Below, piece by piece: positions 1-5,385 of a stretch of DNA of 5,385 bases. The notes beneath the pieces were generated by a model that was not told the DNA's origin, did not search any database, and saw nothing but the letters and a program-made list of their open reading frames with translations. Source of the stretch: JAJVID01 sp036565725 (GTDB lineage: Bacteria > Acidobacteriota > Blastocatellia > RBC074); NCBI GenBank assembly GCA_036565725.1, contig DATCXQ010000265.1:1-5385 (forward strand), given 5' to 3'. The translations under genes and the position numbers were made by a program. Within the stretch, counting starts at the first letter, position 1; every line of letters begins with the position of its first letter.

Positions 1-141
1 TACGCCAGCATGACTGACCTTGCCCGATTCCCGATTTCCGTTGGCGCGGCTCGGCGCCTTGTACCATTCCAACAGAGGCGCTTCGGCGTCCGGATGTTTT
101 CGCCAGAAATCCCGAAGTCGCCCCTTGCTGATGATTCTCAA
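1..141 (-). CDS. HigB-family toxin-like protein, N-terminal part, cut by window edge
   Basis: The minus strand is open for 47 codons from a TTG at 141-139 to the window edge. The product begins MRIISKGRLRDFWRKHPDAE and continues APLLEWYKAPSRAN. This matches the N-terminus usual in HigB-type toxins (MRxIS...LxxFWxxHPDAExPLxxWYK), which are ribosome-associated mRNA interferases of about 95-105 residues normally encoded just upstream of their HigA antitoxin. The TTG start is chosen because the family pattern begins exactly there and an AGGAG lies 7-8 bases upstream (151-155, minus strand). From about residue 34 the usual tryptophan-containing stretch is not seen. The frame stays open (GNRESGKVSHAGV), so this could be a divergent member, a small indel or a decayed copy. 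HigA would lie beyond the left edge. The family call rests on the first 30 or so residues; whether the gene is functional is unknown. Confidence 0.7.
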   Translation of the reverse strand, partial: MRIISKGRLRDFWRKHPDAEAPLLEWYKAPSRANGNRESGKVSHAGV

Positions 142-163
142 AGGGCGCACTCCTATTACAAAT

Positions 164-180
164 GATCCTGTTTTGGGATC
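164..180. promoter_or_regulatory. Small inverted repeat upstream of the HigB-like gene, possible operator
   Basis: GATCC (164-168) and GGATC (176-180) form a perfect 5-bp dyad with a 7-base spacer. It lies 23 bases upstream of the TTG start, in the 78-base gap after the TonB-like gene. HigBA modules are commonly repressed by HigA binding short palindromes in the promoter, and the position fits that. The arms are too short and lack a T-run on either strand, so it is not a convincing terminator. I see no strong -35/-10 pair around it. Confidence 0.25.
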
Positions 181-219
181 GCCATGTTAAGTCCGGCGGG
201 CATTAACCCTCAATCCCAT

Positions 220-1158
220 CTATTTCGCGCCGGGACCGAAGGTAAAGGTCAAGACGCCCTTTATTCTGACCGGAGCGCCGCTGAAGATCGACGGGTTAAA
301 GACCCACTTACGAGCCGCCGCTACAGCCGCGCTTCGCAGCGCGAAGTGACCGCTGATGGCTGTAGCCTCAACAACAAGCCCTTTTTCCGAGATGGTAACC
401 TCTACCTCGACTGTCCCTGTGGCGTTCATCTTCCGGGCGCTCGGCGGATAGACTGGGTTGACCTTGGTAATGGCGCGGCCCTGCAGCACACCTTCTGAAA
501 CCTTCTCCGGCTCCTGCGGCAAGGGCGGCGGGAGCGCCGCTGGCGGCGTTTCCACCTGGCCCTGGGCGCCAGGAACGATTGAAGATGGCGGCGACGGATT
601 CTGAGGTAGCGTGGCTGTCTCTACAGAATCCACATTTATCGCGGGCAGGTTGACGGTTTGTTCTTTCGTTTTTGTCGCAAGCCGCTTATTGGGAAGGCCA
701 TCAGAAAAGCTATCCGGCGCGCGCAACATCTCCGGCAGGTCGCTCAACCTGCTGGCCTGATAGAACTGTTTGTTCTGTTCGATGACTGCGCGGAAGAATT
801 CGGGCTTTCCGGTCAGACCTTTTTTGAAAGTCCCGACAATGATCACGACGAATACTTTACGTCCATCCGGCAAGTTGGCGTTGACTTCGGCGCAGGCGGG
901 CAGATCCTGCCCTGTTTTATCCGGGGCGACAATCTGCTCGCCGCATTCGGTCAGTTGCCAGACCACGCCCGCCTTCGGGCCGGTGACCTGCTCAAACCAA
1001 CTTGCAAAGGGGCGGCTGGACAGTTCCGCATCCAAGGCGGAAGCAGGCATCTCTCGTACCAAAGACAATGCCTGCTTCTCGAACGAATCTATCTGCGTGA
1101 CGCCGGCCATCCAGACGCACAACACATTCGTGATCGCAAATAGCTTCAATTTTGTCAT
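220..1158 (-). CDS. TonB C-terminal-domain protein (energy transducer TonB-like), paired with the receptor
   Basis: This 312-residue protein would sit in the periplasm or inner membrane and pass energy to an outer-membrane receptor. Residues 6-23 are hydrophobic after two lysines (signal peptide or membrane anchor). Residues 26-150 are not recognised and carry two cysteines (72 and 89). Residues 185-217 are proline-rich (PSPPSS, PPAALPPPLPQEPEK), as in TonB periplasm-spanning linkers. Residues 226-307 are a typical TonB C-terminal domain: GRAITKVNPVYPPSAR, GTVEVEVTISEKG, ISGHFALRSAAVAAARKWVF and a final GVLTFTF. The ATG lies 4 bases after the receptor stop, and the AAGG next to it overlaps that stop (TAAGGCCATG), so operon membership and translational coupling are very likely. 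No SxxxH motif is seen in the hydrophobic segment, unlike classical TonB, and the usual lysine-proline repeats are weak. It may therefore be a secreted or anchored TonB-domain protein that does not use ExbB/ExbD in the classical way. The domain call is firm; the partner is inferred from context. Confidence 0.88.
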   Translation of the reverse strand: MTKLKLFAITNVLCVWMAGVTQIDSFEKQALSLVREMPASALDAELSSRPFASWFEQVTGPKAGVVWQLTECGEQIVAPDKTGQDLPACAEVNANLPDGRKVFVVIIVGTFKKGLTGKPEFFRAVIEQNKQFYQASRLSDLPEMLRAPDSFSDGLPNKRLATKTKEQTVNLPAINVDSVETATLPQNPSPPSSIVPGAQGQVETPPAALPPPLPQEPEKVSEGVLQGRAITKVNPVYPPSARKMNATGTVEVEVTISEKGLVVEATAISGHFALRSAAVAAARKWVFNPSIFSGAPVRIKGVLTFTFGPGAK

Positions 1159-1162
1159 GGCC

Positions 1163-4100
1163 TTAGAAGTTGAGCTTCAGCCCGAACTGGATAGTGCGTG
1201 GGTCATACGCCGAGGTGAAGCCGGAGAACTGACTTGCCGGTAATGCCGAATTGCCTTTGACGCGAACATCCGGAAACCTCGATGGATCGAGGATGATGGT
1301 ATTGGCAATGGTGTTCACTTCCTTGAAGTTGGTCCGATTGAACAGATTGAAGGCGTCGAAGATGACCTCGATCCCAAGCGGGCTGTCTCCTCTGAAGCGA
1401 ACTTGCCGTCCCACTCTCAGATCAGTGGTGAAGAAATCCGGCCCGATGAACGTGTTGCGCCCTACCCCGAACGGGCGGTCGTTGTTGACGCCATCGAGGT
1501 TGACATCGAATCCGGTCCGAATGTTGAAAGGGAAGCCGCTGCGCGCAGTGACGATAGGCGAGACGTAAAAATCGGCGAGGGCGCGCTCGTACCATGAACC
1601 GCCGCTGAACGGACTTTCGACGACCGCCGCGAGCGTCAGCCGGTGACGCAGGTCGAAGGAAGAAAGACTACTATCATCGCGAACGTTGGTCGGATCCTGT
1701 GGCCCAAGTTCGAAGTTGAGGTCGGTGGTGTCGCTTATCGTTTTGCTGTAGGTATAAGACCCGATCACCTGGTAGCGCTTGTTGAAGCGCCTGGTTAACG
1801 ACGCGGTCGCGCCGTGATAGGTCGAAAGGCCGGACGACTCAAACAGGTTATCCACCAGTTTCGTCGGGTCGATGCGTCCGCTCAATGACGGGCGCCCCAG
1901 GGCGTCGAGAATGGCGTTGTTCGCCATCGCGTTGCCCTGCCGGGAACGGATGAGTTTTGCGCCGCGGTTAAGCAGGTAGTTAACGGAGATGTTCCAGTCG
2001 CGGCCGAACTGGTGATCAACCCCAAAGCTGGCTTGAGTACTGTAGGGGTTGACCAGGTCATCTTCCGTCCGCCCCACTATCCGGTTTGATGATCTGCTGT
2101 CAAAGCCGAGCAGGTTGATGAAGTCTGATTCCTGAATGGTACGATTCGAGGGAAACGTCAACAGTCCCCGCGCTACCAGATTCTGATAGAAGCAGAAGGA
2201 CGGAGGCAAGCCGGTGGTCGCAAGCGCAATACCGCAAGGCGATGTCGGTGAGATCGGAGTTATGCGTGGATCGGCCGTGACAGCAACACTCCTGACCTTC
2301 TGATTATTAAAGACGGTCGAGACAAAGCCGACGCCCGTGGATACCGATTGGTAGTAGAGTCCGCCGCCGCCGCGGATCACAGTTCGCCCGTCATTGAACG
2401 GCGAGTAGGTGAAGCCAATGCGCGGGCCGAAATTGTTATTGTCGCGCGGCGTCCCTGGAGGTTGTACTTCGTAATCGTAGCGCAGGCCATAGGACAGATA
2501 CAGATTCGGTCTTATCTTAAAAGCGTCCTGCAAGTAGCTCCCGATAATGTATCCGCTAACCGCTGTGTTCGGGTCGCCCACACCCTGAGCAAACGCGGTC
2601 GGAAAGCCGAAGTTGAGTTGCTGAACAGGGGTCAACGGATTTGTCGTAATCACCGGGACCAGGTCGGGCCGTCCAAGGCCGCCCGCTGCGGTTGGAGTCG
2701 AAAGCGCCGTGACGAGTCGCGCCGCCGCGCCGTTACCCAGCGACTGATCCAGCACCGGACCGAGCGATATCGGTAACTGCGAGAAATCGATGGTACCGGC
2801 GAGAAAGACAGCGGTCATGGTCGTTACTCTGTAGCGGGTGACATCGGCGCCGAATTTGATGTTATGCCTGCCGCGCGGCAAGCTGAAATTGTCGAGGAAC
2901 TGAAAGCGCGGTGTGTCTCGTTCCGAAGGCGAACCGTTGTCTCGTCCAAAGAAGGCGGCGCCGTTCACCGAAATACGCGGTCCGAACGGGATTATGGGGT
3001 TGAGATTGTAGCTGTTGCGGCTGTATTGGGCGCGGAATTCATTCGACAATCCACTGCGGAAAAGGTGCGTTTCGCCGAGAACGAGGGTGTTGTCTCGAAT
3101 TCCTATATCGTAAGCTCCTGAGGGCGAGACCAGGCCGCCGACCCCAATGTTATTCTGGCTGTCGTTCGTCAAACTATATCTGAAGAAGACGAAATCCTGC
3201 TCGCTTAAACCGTGATCGATCCGGAGGCTGCCCGTGCTGGCGTTCTGTAGCGTCGGGAATACCCCGCTCGAAACATTGAACATGTTGAATGTGTTGCGGT
3301 TGGCGGGGAACGAACCGCTGAACGGATTCGAGCTGTTTGGTAAAGGGAACGGACTGTTCGGCGAAGTGGTGAGCAGGCCCTGAAGTCCTAGCCCTTGCGC
3401 GGCGAGAATCGGCGAGCCTGATCCGATCAGCGTGTTGATCAAATCCTGTTGCCCAGGAGTCGGCCGCAGGATAGAAGGATCGGACAGGATTGTTGTGATA
3501 GCCGATTCGCGCCGGAACAGGCCTTCGTAACCCGCAAAGAAGAAGGTTCTGTCTTGCAGGATGGGACCGCCGATGGTGAAGCCGGGTTGGTTGCGCTTGA
3601 GTGGCGGATCCTTCAGTTGCCCGGTCGCGAAGGTGTTTCGCGCGTCGAGCCGCTCGTTGCGGAAAAAGTTGTAGACGTTTCCGTGAAACTGATTCGTGCC
3701 GCTTTTCGAGACGATGTTGATGATGCCCCCGGCCGCGCGGCCGAACTCCGCGTTGTAAGCGTTGCGGTTGATCTGGAATTCGTTCACCGCCTCCTGGCTG
3801 ATGGTCGGGCGCACGCCGTTGCCGATGATGTCATTATTGTCTACTCCATCGATCTGGATTGTGTTGGCGCGCCCGTTCTGACCGGAGAATGAAAGGCCTG
3901 AAGTCGTGAGAGCCGTGACCTGGACGCTGGTGACCGCCGGGCTTTCCTCGATCACGCCCGGTGTCAGCCTGGCGAAGTCTAGAAAGTTGCGCCCGTTGAT
4001 AGGCAGATTATTGATCGGCCTCTGAGTGATGGTCGAGGACTGGTGCGTACGCTCAGGCTCAATCAGCGGCTGATCGGTCGCGACCGATACCGAATCGATG

Positions 4101-4453
4101 GCCCCCTCGCGAGATACCTCGAAGTTAAGCGGGATAATCTCACCGACCGTGAGCCTGATGCCTTTTTTGATCTGCGTGTTGAATCCGTTGATCTGGATCT
4201 TCACCTCGTACTCGCCAGGAGGCAGAAGTGGAATGCGATAGCCGCCATTCGCGTCAGTGACGCCGTTGCGCGCCAGCCCGGTGGCGATGTTGGTCGCTAT
4301 GACAGTAGCTCCAGGCACGGGCGATTTCGACGGGTCTGAGACTGTTCCGCTAAGGTCGGCGGATGAACTTCGCGCCTGCGCCAAAGCAGGCAAGGCGCCC
4401 AGACTGAGCGCGATGAGCAGGCAAAAGACTTTTACGATTTGCTTTAATAACAT
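1163..4453 (-). CDS. Oar-like TonB-dependent outer-membrane receptor with N-terminal carboxypeptidase-regulatory-like domain
   Basis: This is a 1096-residue outer-membrane active-transport receptor of the Oar-like type common in Acidobacteriota. Residues 1-25 are a clear Sec signal peptide (K4, hydrophobic core, LPALA before the cut). Residues about 33-115 are a carboxypeptidase-regulatory-like/Cna-B-like beta-sandwich (LSGTVSDPSKSPVPGATV, DANGGYRIPLLPPGEYEV). Residues about 120-260 hold a possible TonB box (SVSVAT, 121-126) and the plug (LPINGRNFLDFARLTPGV, IDGVDNND at 201-208, NAEFGRAAGGIINIVSKSGT). The rest is the barrel, with family signatures YGLRYDYEVQPPGTPRDNNN, IRGGGGLYYQ, DVNLDGVNNDRP (983-994) and FNLFNRTNF, ending QFGLKLNF with the terminal Phe expected for BAM-dependent insertion. 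Length is normal for the family. The ATG is supported by the signal peptide and a GGAGGT 3 bases upstream. The mature protein has only two cysteines (740 and 754). The substrate cannot be read from sequence, and no SusD-like partner is present. Related Oar proteins include surface-adhesion roles, so pure transport is an inference. Confidence 0.95.
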   Translation of the reverse strand: MLLKQIVKVFCLLIALSLGALPALAQARSSSADLSGTVSDPSKSPVPGATVIATNIATGLARNGVTDANGGYRIPLLPPGEYEVKIQINGFNTQIKKGIRLTVGEIIPLNFEVSREGAIDSVSVATDQPLIEPERTHQSSTITQRPINNLPINGRNFLDFARLTPGVIEESPAVTSVQVTALTTSGLSFSGQNGRANTIQIDGVDNNDIIGNGVRPTISQEAVNEFQINRNAYNAEFGRAAGGIINIVSKSGTNQFHGNVYNFFRNERLDARNTFATGQLKDPPLKRNQPGFTIGGPILQDRTFFFAGYEGLFRRESAITTILSDPSILRPTPGQQDLINTLIGSGSPILAAQGLGLQGLLTTSPNSPFPLPNSSNPFSGSFPANRNTFNMFNVSSGVFPTLQNASTGSLRIDHGLSEQDFVFFRYSLTNDSQNNIGVGGLVSPSGAYDIGIRDNTLVLGETHLFRSGLSNEFRAQYSRNSYNLNPIIPFGPRISVNGAAFFGRDNGSPSERDTPRFQFLDNFSLPRGRHNIKFGADVTRYRVTTMTAVFLAGTIDFSQLPISLGPVLDQSLGNGAAARLVTALSTPTAAGGLGRPDLVPVITTNPLTPVQQLNFGFPTAFAQGVGDPNTAVSGYIIGSYLQDAFKIRPNLYLSYGLRYDYEVQPPGTPRDNNNFGPRIGFTYSPFNDGRTVIRGGGGLYYQSVSTGVGFVSTVFNNQKVRSVAVTADPRITPISPTSPCGIALATTGLPPSFCFYQNLVARGLLTFPSNRTIQESDFINLLGFDSRSSNRIVGRTEDDLVNPYSTQASFGVDHQFGRDWNISVNYLLNRGAKLIRSRQGNAMANNAILDALGRPSLSGRIDPTKLVDNLFESSGLSTYHGATASLTRRFNKRYQVIGSYTYSKTISDTTDLNFELGPQDPTNVRDDSSLSSFDLRHRLTLAAVVESPFSGGSWYERALADFYVSPIVTARSGFPFNIRTGFDVNLDGVNNDRPFGVGRNTFIGPDFFTTDLRVGRQVRFRGDSPLGIEVIFDAFNLFNRTNFKEVNTIANTIILDPSRFPDVRVKGNSALPASQFSGFTSAYDPRTIQFGLKLNF

Positions 4454-4456
4454 GTT

Positions 4457-4462
4457 ACCTCC
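4457..4462 (-). promoter_or_regulatory. Strong Shine-Dalgarno of the receptor gene
   Basis: The minus strand reads GGAGGT, then AAC, then the ATG at 4453. It is a full-strength match to the anti-SD core and fixes the start. The spacing is slightly short. It overlaps the first of two CCA(A)nTGG words (4461-4470). Confidence 0.85.
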
Positions 4463-4500
4463 AAAAATGGCGGTTCAATGCGCAGGCGACCAAAAAATGG
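4461..4500. repeat. Two CCA(A)5-6TGG words upstream of the receptor start
   Basis: CCAAAAATGG (4461-4470) and CCAAAAAATGG (4490-4500) start 29 bases apart. Each is an imperfect palindrome with CCA/TGG ends, and each is followed by a GTT-containing segment (CGGTTCAATG, TTGAATTC). The first overlaps the Shine-Dalgarno sequence and the second overlaps one arm of the leader inverted repeat. They may be paired regulator sites or simple A-tract similarity. Confidence 0.3.
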
Positions 4501-4541
4501 TTGAATTCTTTAGAAAATGTGACGATCTCTTGGTCGCGCGC
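4480..4541 (-). promoter_or_regulatory. Long inverted repeat in the receptor leader, possible mRNA hairpin or operator pair
   Basis: GCGACCAA (4486-4493) and TTGGTCGC (4530-4537) are perfect 8-bp reverse complements. Outside them, GCGC (4480-4483) and GCGC (4538-4541) pair as well, giving a 12-bp stem interrupted only by an AG bulge (4484-4485). The loop is 36 bases. The inner end of the structure lies 17 bases upstream of the Shine-Dalgarno sequence and downstream of the best promoter candidate, so it would be in the transcript leader. It could be an RNA switch-like hairpin, an mRNA stabiliser or two half-sites for a dimeric or looping regulator. No T-run follows it in either direction, so it is not a simple terminator. 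It matches no riboswitch class I can recognise. Confidence 0.45.
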
Positions 4542-4558
4542 CCCTTAAAAACCGCAGT

Positions 4559-4602
4559 AATAGATTTCTAGATTCGCGGTGGAGCGGATTTATATATCTA
4601 TT
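4559..4602. repeat. TAGATT repeats and inverted copy around the candidate -10
   Basis: TAGATT occurs twice in direct orientation (4561-4566 and 4569-4574, two bases apart). AATAGAT (4559-4565) has a perfect inverted partner ATCTATT (4596-4602) that overlaps the candidate -10. The same TTAGAT/TAGATT word recurs in the distal AT-rich island at 5122-5184. The pattern suggests an operator cluster but could reflect AT-rich composition. Confidence 0.3.
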
Positions 4603-4622
4603 TGTACCTGTCCTACTCTCAA
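4595..4622 (-). promoter_or_regulatory. Candidate sigma70-type promoter for the receptor/TonB operon
   Basis: The minus strand has TTGAGA (4622-4617) and, after 16 bases, TAGATA (4600-4595), which runs on into TATATAAAT. The -35 is a good match and the -10 is poor by sequence, but the region is very AT-rich and melts easily. Transcription would start near 4588, giving a leader of about 135 bases that contains the inverted repeat at 4480-4541. The -35 overlaps the stop of the doubtful small ORF upstream. Confidence 0.35.
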
Positions 4623-4879
4623 TAGTAAGCGCAGGAATCGTGATTGTTTTGAGAGGGCGCGACAATCAAGACTTTCTCTGCATGGACGCTTGAATCTGGG
4701 TTTCTAGCGAGTGTTATCGACTTTTCCACGAACTCCCGACGGCGCAAAGAGGCTTTGTTCTGACGCTGTGATGGCGCCGAACGAAGCTTCGACTCCCATG
4801 TCGCGATCTTGCCGTTTGGCGCATAACTGTGAACGATTACCTGAAACGCTGGCCGGTCTGCATTGCAGGTATTCGCCAT
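4619..4879 (-). CDS. Doubtful small ORF, 86 residues, no recognised family
   Basis: An ATG at 4879 opens an 86-codon frame ending in TGA at 4621-4619. The product is basic in the middle (SKLRSAPSQRQNKASLRRRE) and has no signal peptide, membrane segment or motif I recognise. The frame continues upstream of the ATG to a stop at 4963-4961, with no better start codon and no Shine-Dalgarno before the ATG (the bases before it read CAACATCAAG). The amino-acid composition is plausible for a protein, but the ORF sits between regulatory-looking repeats and its stop overlaps the candidate receptor promoter. It could be a real small protein, a decayed remnant or chance. I lean towards non-coding. Confidence 0.2.
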   Translation of the reverse strand: MANTCNADRPAFQVIVHSYAPNGKIATWESKLRSAPSQRQNKASLRRREFVEKSITLARNPDSSVHAEKVLIVAPSQNNHDSCAYY

Positions 4880-4994
4880 CTTGATGTTGAAAGAACGATC
4901 GGGAGATCTTCGCCTAAAATTAATAACACGCTCTAGAGTTGCGCCAGGAGAAAGCTGCGGTCACTTCAAGGGAGTGTTTGCGCTTATCCTTATC

Positions 4995-5025
4995 TGGTCA
5001 CTTTAGGCGTTGGTCACTTTAGGCG
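4995..5025. repeat. Perfect tandem repeat of TGGTCACTTTAGGCG
   Basis: TGGTCACTTTAGGCG occurs at 4995-5009 and again at 5011-5025, separated by one T, so the period is 16 bases. A degenerate third copy (GGTCACTTCAAGG) starts at 4959. On the minus strand the unit reads CGCCTAAAGTGACCA. A 16-base period is about 1.5 helical turns, unlike the near-10.5 or 21 spacing expected for cooperatively bound sites on one face. The repeat lies about 120 bases upstream of the doubtful ORF and 540 bases upstream of the receptor. Confidence 0.75.
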
Positions 5026-5120
5026 CTGGAAATCGATAGAATGAGGCCTTCTGTGGATTCCTTCCGAAACCTTTTCTGGGGAGCGAGGAGCTGAAAATAC
5101 CTGGGGCAAGAAATAGGTAA

Positions 5121-5186
5121 GTTAGATGTAAACTCAAATCTAATACATTTTAGATTAGCAAGTCAATGATTATATATTTTAGACTG
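5121..5186. promoter_or_regulatory. AT-rich island with inverted and phased TTAGAT words and weak promoters
   Basis: AATCTAA (5137-5143) and TTAGATT (5150-5156) form a perfect 7-bp inverted repeat with a 6-base spacer. TTAGAT or TTAGAC recurs at 5122, 5150 and 5179, 28 and 29 bases apart. On the minus strand TTGACT (5166-5161) is followed after 17 bases by TTAGAT (5143-5138), a possible promoter whose -10 lies inside the dyad. On the plus strand TATATT (5173-5178) could serve as a -10, but nothing codes downstream. The features fit a repressor-controlled promoter region facing the operon, but they are weak individually. Confidence 0.35.
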
Positions 5187-5219
5187 AAAAAACAATGATC
5201 GGCTGGCGCATCGCCGGCC
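5187..5219 (-). terminator. Terminator-like hairpin
   Basis: GGCTGGCG (5201-5208) and CGCCGGCC (5212-5219) pair over 8 bp around a CAT loop. On the minus strand the stem is followed by eight bases and then a run of six T (5192-5187). That order is right for a rho-independent terminator of a leftward transcript arriving from beyond the right edge. The T-run is further from the stem than usual, and on the minus strand one pair becomes a C-A mismatch, so the call is weak. Confidence 0.3.
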
Positions 5220-5318
5220 TAGAGCGAGTTGCGATTGCGTGTATGGAACGTGACGGTAGGCGCCTCACTCGGAACGCAAAAGATTTGGGTAATGACAAGC
5301 CTCAGGGTGGCGCTTCTT

Positions 5319-5363
5319 CGTCGCGGAGCGACGGTTGAACTTAGGCCGGCGTTTTAACGCCGG
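5319..5363. repeat. REP-like element: two adjacent GC-rich hairpins
   Basis: CGTCGC (5319-5324) and GCGACG (5328-5333) enclose a GGA loop. Twelve bases later CCGGCGTT (5346-5353) and AACGCCGG (5356-5363) form an 8-bp palindrome around TT. Two short stable palindromes in tandem, in an intergenic region and without T-runs, are the usual form of repetitive extragenic palindromes. Multiplicity in the genome cannot be seen from one window. The second stem could instead act as a bidirectional transcript-end hairpin. Confidence 0.5.
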
Positions 5364-5385
5364 TGTCGAGTGTGGGAGAAATCCG

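Larger units (their letters stand above)
4880..5385. other. Intergenic block with repeats and hairpins, no convincing gene
   Basis: About 500 bases with frequent stops in all frames. The only longer open frame at the right edge (minus strand, ending TGA near 5265) translates the REP-like hairpins and looks like the arginine-rich product such repeats usually give. The block contains, from left to right, a tandem 15-bp repeat, an AT-rich island, a terminator-like hairpin and a double GC-rich hairpin. I see no tRNA, rRNA or known small-RNA signature. Confidence 0.6.

Noticed and set aside
186..207. GTTAA/TTAAC dyad after the TonB-like stop as a terminator
   Set aside because: The stem is only 5 bp, the loop is 12 bases and there is no T-run on the minus strand. 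No convincing terminator follows the operon.
343..353. GAAGTGACCGC, shared with the repeat region (reverse complement at 4957-4967)
   Set aside because: Inside the TonB-like gene it encodes part of the conserved SGHF motif, so the 11-base match is most simply chance.
658..1243. Plus-strand frames of about 160 codons opposite the TonB-like gene
   Set aside because: They lie antisense to a gene with a clear domain, have no ribosome-binding site and no recognisable features. They are frame shadows of GC-biased coding DNA.
4461..4470. CCAAAAATGG fits the eukaryotic CArG-box consensus
   Set aside because: The context is bacterial; the match has no meaning beyond an AT-rich palindrome.
1251..4571. 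Several plus-strand frames opposite the receptor gene
   Set aside because: All are antisense to a confidently identified receptor, and their arginine/valine-rich composition is typical of shadow frames.
5235..5279. TTGCGT/ACGCAA pairing as a small structured RNA
   Set aside because: It is a single 6-bp stem with a 33-base loop and poor inner pairing, not enough to support an RNA gene.
4880..5385. CRISPR array or phage attachment site in the repeat-rich block
   Set aside because: Repeats are two adjacent units without spacers of constant length, and there is no tRNA, integrase or cas gene nearby.

Overview
The window most resembles a chromosomal segment from an Acidobacteriota-type bacterium. 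The main reason is the 1096-residue outer-membrane receptor on the minus strand. It has an N-terminal carboxypeptidase-regulatory-like domain, a TonB-dependent plug and a long Oar-like beta-barrel, an architecture strongly expanded in Acidobacteriota (Solibacter/Blastocatellia-like lineages). Genus-level placement is not possible from the sequence alone.

Layout, read in the direction of transcription (right to left, minus strand): (i) 5385-4880 is a block with no convincing gene. It contains a REP-like pair of GC-rich hairpins (5319-5363), a terminator-like hairpin (5187-5219), an AT-rich island with inverted and phased TTAGAT words (5121-5186) and a tandem 15-bp repeat (4995-5025). (ii) 4879-4619 is a doubtful small ORF. 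(iii) 4622-4454 is the probable promoter and leader of the receptor gene. It carries a 12-bp interrupted inverted repeat just upstream of a strong Shine-Dalgarno sequence. (iv) 4453-1163 is the Oar-like TonB-dependent receptor. (v) 1158-220 is a TonB C-terminal-domain protein that starts 4 bases after the receptor stop. (vi) 141-1 is the N-terminal part of a HigB-family toxin-like gene that runs off the left edge.

The functional core is the receptor/TonB pair. The receptor would bind and import a substrate that cannot be identified from sequence, and the co-translated TonB-like protein could contact it across the periplasm. The TonB-like protein is unusual. Its hydrophobic N-terminus lacks the SxxxH motif used by classical TonB to couple to ExbB/ExbD, and residues about 26-150 form a region I do not recognise. 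No ExbB or ExbD is in the window. The HigB-like fragment is on the same strand but is probably an independent toxin-antitoxin unit.

I find no clear previously undescribed system. The items most worth a second look are the leader inverted repeat, the tandem GGTCACTTTAGGCG repeat, the non-canonical TonB protein and the REP-like element at the right end.
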